Shown here: one piece after another, positions 15,902 to 23,978 of the stretch
Layout: every line of letters begins with the position of its first letter
How positions within the stretch are numbered: the first letter of the stretch is position 1
The notes under the pieces: model-generated
The model's input: only the letters and a program-made list of their open reading frames with translations
Database searches by the model: none
What the model was told of the DNA's origin: nothing
Program-made: the position numbers and the translations under genes
Assembly (NCBI RefSeq): GCF_024623325.1
Contig: NZ_JANJZD010000010.1
Span: 62,001-126,000 of the forward strand
DNA from: Acetatifactor muris
Lineage (GTDB): Bacteria; Bacillota; Clostridia; Lachnospirales; Lachnospiraceae
Reading direction: 5' to 3'
Length of the DNA: 64,000 nt

Positions 15902-16312
15902 TTATTTGAATTCTCCCTCTGCCACCACAATCTCCCATTCCCGGTTCTGCTGCGTCTTTCCGCGAACCCACGATGCCGGTTTTGTCACCCAGGCGATAGC
16001 TCCCACGAACTTCTCCGCCCCCAGGATGTCTGCGATATTCACAGAGAATGTTCCCTGGCCGTTCTTCTGGTCCTGCCGGTATTTCTTCTCCAGGAAGGAA
16101 TTGCTTCTGGACGCCTGCAGCAGAGCGATTTTTACAGTGTAGATTTTGGACGGGTCAATGCTCCTGGCAATCTCGCCGTCCGCGCCGCTCACATAGCTGG
16201 TTCCATCACCGGCAGGCTCCACGGTAATGAAACTGTCATCCGCGAATCCGGACATAATGTGATTCCCCAGGGCGCAGGTCACTTCTTTGGGATTGTAGGT
16301 TGTTACTCTCAT
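15902..16312 (-). CDS. Tail tube protein (DUF3277-like)
   Basis: This 136-residue protein contains VTCALGNHIMSGFADDSFITVEPAGDG and later YTVKIALLQASRSNSFLEKKYRQDQ, the pattern of the DUF3277 tube family, which always follows the DUF3383 sheath. It starts 20 bases after the sheath stop with a GGAGGATGAAAAGC leader. It polymerises into the inner tube beneath the contractile sheath. Confidence 0.85.
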   Translation of the reverse strand: MRVTTYNPKEVTCALGNHIMSGFADDSFITVEPAGDGTSYVSGADGEIARSIDPSKIYTVKIALLQASRSNSFLEKKYRQDQKNGQGTFSVNIADILGAEKFVGAIAWVTKPASWVRGKTQQNREWEIVVAEGEFK

Positions 16313-16331
16313 AGCTTTTCATCCTCCTCTC

Positions 16332-17465
16332 TTAGAATCTCAACGTGCCGCCAATTTCCACCAGATGGATGGCGCCTGCAAGCCGCGCCCGCCATCTACA
16401 GTTAGGCAGCTTGCGCGATTTCCTCTGGTCCTCCGTCAGATCGCTTGCCAGGGGGACGGTAGTAACGTACCCTGGAATCTCGTTATCGTCAGCATCGAAT
16501 GATGTCTGTGCGATTCCTCCATGCGTCTGCCCTTCCGAAAGGGCTTTTTCCATCGCCCCCTGGATTGCCCCGATGCCGCTGTCCTCGAACGGAACCTTCG
16601 TGTTGGCTTTCAGAACGCCGAACACAAGGAACTGCATCCTGTTTTTCAGCCAGTCACGGAAACGGATGACGTCAATCCACTCACCAGAGAGCATCTTCCC
16701 ACCCATGTTGCAGTTGCAGCTTGCATACCGGAGGTTCACATTCATATTGTTTGCCTCCAGCGTCTTTTTCTGGTCGGACGTGAGCCGGGAGGGGACGATG
16801 GTTGCCTCCTCTTTAAGGTTCCAGGTCTCGGAGCCGGGCTGGTACCCGAAACACTTTGCCATAATAGCAAGCGCAGCGTACTCATTCTCCGCAGGCTTTT
16901 CCCCATTTTCGTATCCGTCCGCCAGTCCGGAGAACTTCCCGAAACTCCGGTAATAGGAAAAATTCTTGATCGGGCAGCTGTCAATGTCCGTGTACTCGAA
17001 CCCAAAAATCTTCTCCTGCGTCTCTGTCCAGCTCACCACATTGCGGACATCATCCGGGTCTTTGAAATCCGTAATATGGATGCCATAGAAAGACGCCTCC
17101 CGGTTTGCCCTGGCAAGCGTCTCCCGGATGTCCTCATACACCGGTGCAGGCTCCGTGGTTTCGCCCTCTCCCTCCACCACTTCCGGAATGGTTGATTTCC
17201 GCACCGCCACATATACATCCCCCGGTGATGGAGACTGCGAAAACGCCACCGATGCCGCCAGGTATGCGCCATCCTCCACGGTGTATCCGTAGTTGAGCAG
17301 TTCATCGGCCTTTGAAATGGCCGTGGTCTTCGTGAGCTTTGCGATGCCTTCCGCCTCCGGAGCAGGCACCACCAGCAAAATGCTGTCAAACGTGGCGTCA
17401 TCTGATCCCGGATTTGCAATCTCAATGTCACATTTTACAATGTCATCCAATGGATTGTTCTGCAT
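16332..17465 (-). CDS. Contractile tail sheath protein (DUF3383-like)
   Basis: This 377-residue protein begins MQNNPLDDIVKCDIEIANP. It carries the DUF3383 sheath-family layout: ILLVVPAPEAEGI, DELLNYGY, AASVAFSQSPSPGDVYVAVR, then GYQPGSETWNLKE and C-terminal ARLAGAIHLVEIGGTLRF. Together with the tube and gp25-like genes it identifies the virion as a contractile-tailed myovirus. It overlaps the tail-terminator gene end by 23 bases. Confidence 0.88.
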   Translation of the reverse strand: MQNNPLDDIVKCDIEIANPGSDDATFDSILLVVPAPEAEGIAKLTKTTAISKADELLNYGYTVEDGAYLAASVAFSQSPSPGDVYVAVRKSTIPEVVEGEGETTEPAPVYEDIRETLARANREASFYGIHITDFKDPDDVRNVVSWTETQEKIFGFEYTDIDSCPIKNFSYYRSFGKFSGLADGYENGEKPAENEYAALAIMAKCFGYQPGSETWNLKEEATIVPSRLTSDQKKTLEANNMNVNLRYASCNCNMGGKMLSGEWIDVIRFRDWLKNRMQFLVFGVLKANTKVPFEDSGIGAIQGAMEKALSEGQTHGGIAQTSFDADDNEIPGYVTTVPLASDLTEDQRKSRKLPNCRWRARLAGAIHLVEIGGTLRF

Positions 17466-18060
17466 TGTCTTTACCTCCTTCTGATTCTTCTATCAATTCT
17501 ACATTTTCTATGGCATCTGTCGTTGCAGCTGCCATATCGCTTGTGCCGCCTCCGGAGCTGTTCGGAACCATCGGCATACCGCTGATGCCATACTGTCCGT
17601 CTGCCTCCTCGACATAGGAAACCGTAAACTCCGCCATCGCCCGGTACCGGTACTGTGTGCTGTTCTGCAAGCCGGTAAGGTTCCGCACCGGGGGCATGAG
17701 AAGAATCCCCATGCCTCTCTTGCTGAAAAAGTCCGTCATCCTCTCTGAATCCAGAAAGATGGCGAACTCTGATAAATCGGATGTTGCGGTATCAATGAAA
17801 TTGCCAGTCTGATTCTTCCCGGATGGCATCGGCTTTCCATTCGTGTATAGGTTCACTTCCAGGGTGGTACCACACTGGTATACGCTGCGCCCCTCCTCGT
17901 CAATAATCGGGAAAGCATCCCTCCGGATGCCGCCGGTTTTAAGGGTGACATACGGCACTGGCGGCTTCGTGTTTATCTGTTCTGTCCAGAGGATAGCTGC
18001 CCCGGCGAAAAACCGCGCTGTGGCATCGTAAAGTGATTCCTTAACTTCCACCAGATTCAT
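17443..18060 (-). CDS. Tail terminator / neck protein gp12-like
   Basis: This 205-residue protein (MNLVEVKESLYDATARFFAGAAILWTEQ, then PVPYVTLKTGGIRRDAFPIIDEEG and a YRAMAEFTVSYVEEADG strand) resembles the neck/terminator proteins found just before sheath genes. Its variable C terminus is Ser/Gly and acid rich. It caps the tail end that meets the head. Confidence 0.65.
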   Translation of the reverse strand: MNLVEVKESLYDATARFFAGAAILWTEQINTKPPVPYVTLKTGGIRRDAFPIIDEEGRSVYQCGTTLEVNLYTNGKPMPSGKNQTGNFIDTATSDLSEFAIFLDSERMTDFFSKRGMGILLMPPVRNLTGLQNSTQYRYRAMAEFTVSYVEEADGQYGISGMPMVPNSSGGGTSDMAAATTDAIENVELIEESEGGKDNAEQSIG

Positions 18061-18445
18061 CCGCCGTCTCCTCCTCTCCCTTTTCCTCCTCTCCAGGCCC
18101 CGGCCCCTGGTCTTGCTTTAGGCACTGGACGAAAGTGGCCGTGTAGTGCCTTAGGGGTGTGTTCTCACTTAACCTGCTGGATTTACAGTCAAACCACTTG
18201 CCCTGGTACCAGAGCCGGTCCGACTTCTGCTGTTTCCCTTCATCCTCAACCTTGATTTCATAATCGCAGAAAACCTTTAGCCTCTGGACTGATTCCGTGC
18301 CGTCCGGCGTTGTCACAGTCGCGTCCTCTAATGTCTGTACGTCCATAGGGAGCGTTATATCTTCATAGGGTATAGTAGAATACCCCCGCACATAAACCGG
18401 CGCAGAATACCGCCTTATCGTGTATGGCCTTTTCAGAAATTTCAA
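18041..18445 (-). CDS. Head-tail connector region protein, unknown
   Basis: This 134-residue protein starts MKFLKRPYTIRRYSAPVYVRGY, with predicted beta structure in the middle (LKVFCDYEIKVEDEGKQQKSDRLWYQGKWFDCKSSRL) and a very acidic Gly/Glu tail (GPGPGEEEKGEEETADESGG). It overlaps both neighbours by a few bases. Position among connector genes suggests a head-closure or stopper protein; no family was recognised with certainty. Confidence 0.55.
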   Translation of the reverse strand: MKFLKRPYTIRRYSAPVYVRGYSTIPYEDITLPMDVQTLEDATVTTPDGTESVQRLKVFCDYEIKVEDEGKQQKSDRLWYQGKWFDCKSSRLSENTPLRHYTATFVQCLKQDQGPGPGEEEKGEEETADESGGS

Positions 18446-18912
18446 TCATCACCACTTCCTTTCTTCTGGATGACGTAATTCACAGACTGCCGCATCCGCC
18501 CGGTGTCAACCAGCGGCTTGCTGCTGCCTTTCTTCTTGATTGTGGATTCCGCATTTGGTGCAAAGCTCCCGGAAGTGATTTTGTCCTGCATGAGGTCCTT
18601 CTGGAAGATTCCTATCTCTTTCAGTATTTGCTCCGCAGATTTCCCCTGTGCAAAATCCTTTACCTCCTCTTTCAAGAATGAATTTATCTTGCTTTCGTTG
18701 TCATCCACACTCTGTCTGATGAATGGCCTGGCCGGTATGTGGTCCGTCCCCAGCTCATTAAAAGCCGCCACATCGCACATGTCCGTCCCGTCCTCTTCCT
18801 GGGACTTTCCTCTCTGGAATCCGACACGAACCTCCAGTTCCTTAAGCTCCGCCAGCTCCCGGAAGAAACGCTGTCCCTCCGGAGTGAGCCGGTCTCTGAA
18901 CCTAACGCCCAT
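18442..18912 (-). CDS. Neck/virion morphogenesis protein (HK97 gp10-like)
   Basis: This 156-residue protein has the family hallmark CDVAAFNELGTDHIPARPFIRQS preceded by LEVRVGFQRGKSQE. That motif is shared by gp10-like and virion-morphogenesis neck proteins. The ATG at 18912 is chosen over an upstream frame extension because GGGGAGGCGAAAAGCT precedes it; the extension would overlap the previous gene heavily. The C-terminal part is basic and Lys-rich (IKKKGSSKPLVDTGRMRQS). Confidence 0.75.
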   Translation of the reverse strand: MGVRFRDRLTPEGQRFFRELAELKELEVRVGFQRGKSQEEDGTDMCDVAAFNELGTDHIPARPFIRQSVDDNESKINSFLKEEVKDFAQGKSAEQILKEIGIFQKDLMQDKITSGSFAPNAESTIKKKGSSKPLVDTGRMRQSVNYVIQKKGSGDD

Positions 18913-19330
18913 AGCTTTTCGCCTCCCCTGCACTGATAATCGGGATGATGGCATTTCTCCGGAGCGTAAGGAACTCCAGGCCGTATACGGTGAGTGCATA
19001 CTCCGCATCGACCTGGAGATTCGTCTGCTGCCCGGTGGCATAGGTGATAGAGGTTTCTCCTTCCGAATAGGAGCTCACTCGCAGGGAATCCCCGATGGTT
19101 CCGTTTTCCGTGTTCCCGTAGCCATTCATCTTTAATTTGTGGGCGGTCAGATATGCAAGGGCTTTCTGGTATGTTTTGCCAAACCTCTTTTCTGAAATCT
19201 GATCGGAATACAGCTCCAGGAACGTCTTGACGCCATAGGTCTTTTTTCCGGTCTCCGGGTCTACCACATCATCATCCGGCACGTCCGCGAACTCTGCCGC
19301 TACAATACGGAAAATATCGAGTGCGTCCAT
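18902..19330 (-). CDS. Head completion/adaptor protein (DUF4054-like)
   Basis: This 142-residue protein, MDALDIFRIVAAEFADVPDDDVV then FGKTYQKALAYLTAHKLKMNGYG and a C-terminal LTVYGLEFLTLRRNAIIP, has the DUF4054 head-tail adaptor pattern. Adaptor proteins bind the portal ring and prevent genome leakage. It precedes the gp10-like gene with an 11-base overlap. Confidence 0.75.
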   Translation of the reverse strand: MDALDIFRIVAAEFADVPDDDVVDPETGKKTYGVKTFLELYSDQISEKRFGKTYQKALAYLTAHKLKMNGYGNTENGTIGDSLRVSSYSEGETSITYATGQQTNLQVDAEYALTVYGLEFLTLRRNAIIPIISAGEAKSYGR

Positions 19331-19348
19331 ATCGTCAGTACCTCCCTC

Positions 19349-19741
19349 CTATTTTTTCTTTGTCAGCGCCGCCTTGACCTTTTTCAGTACATCGGCCTGG
19401 TCCTTGCACTCCGCCGGATTGATTCCAAGCTCATTTGCCAGGGATGCCAGGCCCTCCTCGCTGATTCCCTCCAGGGATGCCAGACGTGCTTTCCGCAGCT
19501 CCTCCGCATCTGCCGCAGCCTTTTCAGCCGCAGCCTTTTTCTCTGCCTCTACCTCCTCCTGGGTTTTCGCAGGCGCGGACACTTTGCCGGTGATCCGGGC
19601 AAACCCCATCTTTTTATAGACCTCCAGGATGGGGCTGGCCTCGTATGCTGCAGGAATCTCCTTTACCTCTCCGGGGAGGATAGTAACCTCCCCGATGCCG
19701 ATAACCTTTCCATTGGAAATATTCTCCATCTTCATAGCCAT
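19349..19741 (-). CDS. Capsid-associated protein, unknown, Ala/Lys/Glu-rich
   Basis: The 130-residue product starts MAMKMENISNGKVIGIGEVTIL at ATG 19741, behind AAGGAGGAAAACAC. Residues about 1-55 are beta-rich and resemble the start of small head decoration/connector proteins (ILPGEVKEIPAAYEASPILEVYKKMGFARITG). The middle is a highly charged Ala-rich helix, and the end (LASLEGISEEGLASLANELGINPAECKDQADVLKKVK) looks like a small helical DNA- or protein-binding fold. It may be a decoration or connector protein. Confidence 0.5.
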   Translation of the reverse strand: MAMKMENISNGKVIGIGEVTILPGEVKEIPAAYEASPILEVYKKMGFARITGKVSAPAKTQEEVEAEKKAAAEKAAADAEELRKARLASLEGISEEGLASLANELGINPAECKDQADVLKKVKAALTKKK

Positions 19742-19757
19742 GTGTTTTCCTCCTTCC

Positions 19758-20807
19758 TTAGACACCGACCGCAATAAGCGCGGACAGCGGATAATACAGA
19801 ACAATGCCAGCGATCCTCTCCTCGCAAGGGATGATTACCTCCAGGTTGCGGTTCTGGAGAGGGTACTGGTAGAACGCCATCGGAATCTCCAGGGAGAACT
19901 TCTCCTCGCTGTTGGTGTAGAGCATCATCACATTCTTGCCGTAAGGGTTCGTGGACTTACTATTACCGGACATTTCCGGAGCGGGAATGATGTCCTTCAA
20001 ATACGGCGCGTTCTCCAGCAGGAATTTCTTCACCGTAAATCCGGTATTCGGAATCTGCCTGGTGGAAATGTCGATGTAGACATCGGAGGGCAGCATCAGA
20101 GTATCCGCTCTCTCTACGTCCTGGGTAATCCTCGCCATATAGCCGAACATGCCGTTAATGTCATCCAAAATCTGCTGTGCGCTCTTGTACTTGAACTCCG
20201 TATGCTGTACCCCGTCCACTTCCACGGTAGAGAGCGTGTACAGAGGGATGTTATTGTCGGCGGACAGCATACCCATGAGCTTATGCTTTTTATCACCGGC
20301 AAATGCGATGGTGTTGGCCGTCCGGTCGATAGCATAACGCGCCGCATCTGCTTTTCTGGTGTCCAGGCTCTTTCCTGCATGTCGGCTGGCCCTCATTTCC
20401 TGGATGGAGTAACCGTAGCTGTCACCGATGGACTTCACGGATGCCGTGGTCGGCTCTCCCTTCACATCAGCCCTGGGAAGGTCGGTAGCGTAGTTGCTGA
20501 TGATAGCAGCAAAGCCGGTCTTCTCATAGCTGTAATACGTCATGGTTTCCGCACCTTCCGGAACCTCATGGGTGATCGGAAAATGGTTCAGAGCGGTAAA
20601 CTCCGGATAAATCTTGTCATAGGCCTTGGACTTTACATAGTCCAGCTCCCTTGCAAAGAAAATACTCGCATCCTCCGCGCTGTCAAAGTGCATCCCCTTT
20701 ACGGTTGCCAGGGTAGGAATGATGTTGGATGCCTTCAATGCCTCATAGTCCGCCTGGTCGTAACCTTCGGACGGCATATCGGGATTGTACCTCTTGTTTT
20801 CGTTCAT
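19758..20807 (-). CDS. Major capsid protein (DUF2184-like)
   Basis: This 349-residue protein has the HK97-like capsid character of the DUF2184 family: FFARELDYVKSKAYDKIYPEF, EGAETMTYYSYEKTGFA, DLPRADVKGEPTTASVKSIGDSYGYSIQEMRAS, and the C-terminal LEIPMAFYQYPLQNRNLEVIIPCEERIAGIVLYYPLS. It follows the small cement-like protein gene with a GAGGAGACTGAACA leader and lies in the standard head-gene order. Confidence 0.88.
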   Translation of the reverse strand: MNENKRYNPDMPSEGYDQADYEALKASNIIPTLATVKGMHFDSAEDASIFFARELDYVKSKAYDKIYPEFTALNHFPITHEVPEGAETMTYYSYEKTGFAAIISNYATDLPRADVKGEPTTASVKSIGDSYGYSIQEMRASRHAGKSLDTRKADAARYAIDRTANTIAFAGDKKHKLMGMLSADNNIPLYTLSTVEVDGVQHTEFKYKSAQQILDDINGMFGYMARITQDVERADTLMLPSDVYIDISTRQIPNTGFTVKKFLLENAPYLKDIIPAPEMSGNSKSTNPYGKNVMMLYTNSEEKFSLEIPMAFYQYPLQNRNLEVIIPCEERIAGIVLYYPLSALIAVGV

Positions 20808-20827
20808 TGTTCAGTCTCCTCCTTTTC

Positions 20828-21328
20828 TTAGCCTAACTCAATGACTGCAATGCCATTATCAGTATCGCTTACGTTGCCGAACTTCGCCCCGATGTCCAGG
20901 TTCGCCGCCCCATCATCGCCGGTCTGGGTCTCCAGGTGGGTAAAGGCTCCGGCATCTTTCCCGGAAGTCACCACATAGGCCGTCTGTGCATAGGTGGGAA
21001 CCGCATCAGCCGCAAGCCTGCCCCATACATGCCCTTTACGCATGATGCCGACCGATACATCCTTTTTCAGAATGACCTTCCCGGACATGTCCTGCTCCGT
21101 GTTCGCCGCATGGAGGACAACGCCCTCGATCTGCGCCTTTGTGGTGCCAGCTGCCGGAACCTTGACCGTAGAGCCTGCGGACGTTCCCACAGCTGCCGCC
21201 ATACCGAATTTGAGAACGCCATCGGCCTCCTCATTCTGCCTCGTCACTACCTCGTCATACGCAAGGTCTACTTTGCCGCCTGCGACACCCTTCGGAGTAT
21301 CGAAACTGTAATTCATCTGTGCTGCCAT
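20828..21328 (-). CDS. Structural cement-like head protein (DUF2190-like)
   Basis: This 166-residue protein, MAAQMNYSFDTPKGVAGGKVDLAYDEV then AGTTKAQIEGVVLHAANTEQDMSGKVILKKDVSVGIMRKGHVWGRLA, is beta-rich and Gly/Ala-rich like head decoration (cement) proteins encoded beside DUF2184 capsids. Its ATG overlaps the stop of the protease gene (TAATG), so the two are translationally coupled. Confidence 0.7.
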   Translation of the reverse strand: MAAQMNYSFDTPKGVAGGKVDLAYDEVVTRQNEEADGVLKFGMAAAVGTSAGSTVKVPAAGTTKAQIEGVVLHAANTEQDMSGKVILKKDVSVGIMRKGHVWGRLAADAVPTYAQTAYVVTSGKDAGAFTHLETQTGDDGAANLDIGAKFGNVSDTDNGIAVIELG

Positions 21329-22764
21329 TACTGCTTACCTCCTTCTCTATCAATCATGCGCTGTCTTGCCTGCGCCGCTGCGCTTTTACCGGCAGGATTA
21401 CCGTCTGCCCTGGTTGCCTGTGCAGGAGCCGGTTTTCCGGCCATCTGCTTTTTCTGGAAGGAAACATCCTTCCGCTTATTGACCTCATTCACAGCCATGT
21501 CATAGGCGGCATCCACATAGGCCCGGCTCTTTCCGTCAAGTCTCATGGCCGGAAGGACTTTAGCGATGATAGCCTTTTTACCCTCCAGGATGCTCTTATT
21601 CTCCAGGCCGTCCATGCGGAGCTTGTCACCGATCCGGCAGATGCTCAAACGCTGACGGAAGATTTCATCCGCTGAATCCGCGTTTAGGGAACCGCTCTTG
21701 TCATCGGAACCATCCTCCTGGTCGGCATTGTCCGCCTGGTCGGCAGCATCGGCTCCGCCGTCTGCGTTATCCGCGCTGTCCACTGCCGCATCGGCCATCA
21801 TCTTCTCCAGGCAGGCCAGGAGCATGTCAATGTCCTCGTCCTGCTGTGCGATGACGCCCATAGCTCCTTCAACATCCTTCGGGTCTTCCTCTGCATCCCT
21901 GCGGTCGCGCCGGTCTTTCACCATCTGCGCGATGTCGGCAGGAGAACTCCCCTCCTCCGATGCAGGCTCCTCACACCCTTCTCCGTCTGCTGCTTTCTCC
22001 TCCTCGGTTGCAGGCTCCTCGGTGGGTTCCTCTGCCTCTGCCATAGCTGCCCCGGCTTCATCAGCTGCCGGTTTCTCCTCGCCCCCGGCGGCAGCTCTAC
22101 CGGCCTTGCGCTCCTTATACGCTTCTATGGCCTTTTTAAGCTCCTCCGGTGACATTGCGCCGCCATCTGCGCGGCTTCTTGTTTCTCTTGCCATCAATTT
22201 ACCTCCTTTAAGTTCTGGTTCGTCCGAACCGTCAATGTTGAGCCTGGCCTGCTCCCCGGCTCGTGCCGATGCCACAAGTGCCAGGTGGTTTATGACAATA
22301 TTCGTCTGGATTGCATCGTAAGGTTCGCCGTTGTAAGTCCCCGGCTCCTCCACCAGGTCCAGGTTGTACCCCAGGGAGAGTTCTTTCAGTCCGCTGTCCT
22401 TCATGGCATCCGTATTATGGATGATGATTTCGGCACGGACATCCTCTCTGTCCTGGTACCCATTTGTGAGGATGGTTCCAATCTGCTCCTTATCCACATT
22501 ATCTTTGCTCACGATGCCTGCCTCGTGGGTGATGATAATGGGCTTGCCTTTGTATGTAGCCAGCGATTTCCCGTTGAACACATGCTCCGGCAGTCGCAAT
22601 TCCCTCCGAATACTACCATCGGGGTTTGTGTATTCAAATATCCCACACGATGTAAGAATCGGGTGGTCTACCAGATACCCTTCTTCTGTGAAGTACGTCC
22701 TATCGTCCTTATCCAGCCGGATAGTGTCCAGGCGCCGCACTTTCCTCAATTTCGGTTCAGTCAT
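21328..22764 (-). CDS. Prohead protease (DUF2213) fused to scaffold-like tail
   Basis: Residues 1 to about 170 are a DUF2213-type protease: THEAGIV, the KELSLGYNLD serine (S130) and the INHLALVASARAG histidine (H160). Residues about 200-385 are Ala/Asp/Glu-rich, low complexity and helical, ending in a basic segment, as expected of an internal scaffold. The fusion explains why there is no separate scaffold gene between portal and capsid. The protein would shape the prohead and then digest itself. Confidence 0.82.
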   Translation of the reverse strand: MTEPKLRKVRRLDTIRLDKDDRTYFTEEGYLVDHPILTSCGIFEYTNPDGSIRRELRLPEHVFNGKSLATYKGKPIIITHEAGIVSKDNVDKEQIGTILTNGYQDREDVRAEIIIHNTDAMKDSGLKELSLGYNLDLVEEPGTYNGEPYDAIQTNIVINHLALVASARAGEQARLNIDGSDEPELKGGKLMARETRSRADGGAMSPEELKKAIEAYKERKAGRAAAGGEEKPAADEAGAAMAEAEEPTEEPATEEEKAADGEGCEEPASEEGSSPADIAQMVKDRRDRRDAEEDPKDVEGAMGVIAQQDEDIDMLLACLEKMMADAAVDSADNADGGADAADQADNADQEDGSDDKSGSLNADSADEIFRQRLSICRIGDKLRMDGLENKSILEGKKAIIAKVLPAMRLDGKSRAYVDAAYDMAVNEVNKRKDVSFQKKQMAGKPAPAQATRADGNPAGKSAAAQARQRMIDREGGKQ

Positions 22765-23018
22765 TCAGCCTCCCCCTCCCCTTCCGGCTCCCCTCCAGAT
22801 TCTGCCTCTCCAGGCTCCTCTCCGGAAGTGATTAGCCTTGTAAGCTCCAGTGTAAGATTCTGGATATGTTCCACTGCATCCAGGCGCATACCGTCAATCG
22901 CTTGTGCTGTTGTTCTGGCGTCGCTGGAGCCTAAAGCAGCGATTTTATCAGTGTGACTGATAACTAATCCAGCCTCCTCTATTAAAGCCTGGCAAATCGC
23001 TTTTACAGCGTTTTCCAT
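22761..23018 (-). CDS. Small head-region protein, unknown
   Basis: This 85-residue protein starts MENAVKAICQALIEEAGLVIS and ends in an acidic Gly/Glu repeat tail. It overlaps the protease start by four bases and follows the head-morphogenesis gene by 15. The protein is helical with no membrane segment. No function was recognised; its position suggests a minor prohead component. Confidence 0.55.
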   Translation of the reverse strand: MENAVKAICQALIEEAGLVISHTDKIAALGSSDARTTAQAIDGMRLDAVEHIQNLTLELTRLITSGEEPGEAESGGEPEGEGEAE

Positions 23019-23033
23019 CTCTGATACCTCCTA

Positions 23034-23978
23034 TCATTTGATTGTTACCTTTATGCCGCCATCCTCCTTTACCGGAAGGTTCAGCGTGTTCCGGTTGAAT
23101 ACCGGCCTGCCTATGCAGCGGCAGTTGAAATCCTGGCCGGGATGACAGTGCCTCCCATTGTCGGTCTCCGGCCCTTCCCCTTCCCAGGAAAACTTCTGGC
23201 CGTTCAGCCTCCGGTGGCTCCTGCGGACACGTTCATCTCCACAATCACTCCAGATATACTCCGTGATTCCTGCATCCATCTGTTGGGCGCGTTGAATCTG
23301 GCCGTTGAGTTTTGCCGTCTGGTCCCTTGCTATGAACCGCGCCTTTTTCCTGCTCACGCCATATGCAAGCTGGATGTCCTTTGCGATGTCCGTAGTCCTG
23401 CGCCCGCGGTTGAATCCATCCAGGACAATATCCTTCATCTTATCCAGCGTATTCTCCGGTATGGAAGTGATTAAGTCCACATTCTCACTCACCCACTTTG
23501 CCAGCTGATCTAAATAAAAATCGCCCAGGTAGTAGTCCTTGCGGATGTCTATTCCCAGGCTGGTACGGATGACCTTTTCCCATTCTTTGGTTGTCATCCG
23601 CCGGTTAATAAGCGCCAGGTTCAAAAGCCTTTTCTTCAAGCCGAAGGAAAGACACCTAGCAGCTACTTTGTTCCGTATTCTGTTAAATATGCCGATTACC
23701 GCCAGAAGGAAATCCGTTGCCGAATCTTCCCGTCGCCCCTGGACTTCCGCATCCCTCTCCCTCTTGTAAATCTCTTTGAGTGTAGGGAACTCCGCCTCCA
23801 GCTCCTCTTTGAGGATGCCGGTGTATTCATTCACCATGCGGATATACTCGCGTTCCGCGCCCTCCGGAATCTTCGGCGTATACTTGCTGTATAGGTTCGT
23901 ATGTCCGTAGAACTTCCGGCTGACTTTCGCCATCAGCTCTTTGTTCAGCATCTTTTCATCCATCCGGACCGCCCCCAT
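23034..23978 (-). CDS. Phage head morphogenesis protein (SPP1 gp7 / Mu gpF-like)
   Basis: This 314-residue protein has the gp7/gpF C-terminal signature DERVRRSHRRLNGQKF then GRHCHPGQDFNCRC, whose Cys and His residues are probably structural. The N-terminal 180 residues are helical and charged. The ATG at 23978 overlaps the portal gene end; an alternative ATG at 23963 is also possible. Minor head proteins of this type assist capsid assembly and DNA ejection and are always encoded directly after portal. Confidence 0.85.
   Translation of the reverse strand: MGAVRMDEKMLNKELMAKVSRKFYGHTNLYSKYTPKIPEGAEREYIRMVNEYTGILKEELEAEFPTLKEIYKRERDAEVQGRREDSATDFLLAVIGIFNRIRNKVAARCLSFGLKKRLLNLALINRRMTTKEWEKVIRTSLGIDIRKDYYLGDFYLDQLAKWVSENVDLITSIPENTLDKMKDIVLDGFNRGRRTTDIAKDIQLAYGVSRKKARFIARDQTAKLNGQIQRAQQMDAGITEYIWSDCGDERVRRSHRRLNGQKFSWEGEGPETDNGRHCHPGQDFNCRCIGRPVFNRNTLNLPVKEDGGIKVTIK

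Noticed and set aside
19629..20831. 400-residue plus-strand open frame opposite the capsid gene
   Set aside because: Shadow of the capsid gene with no start signal.
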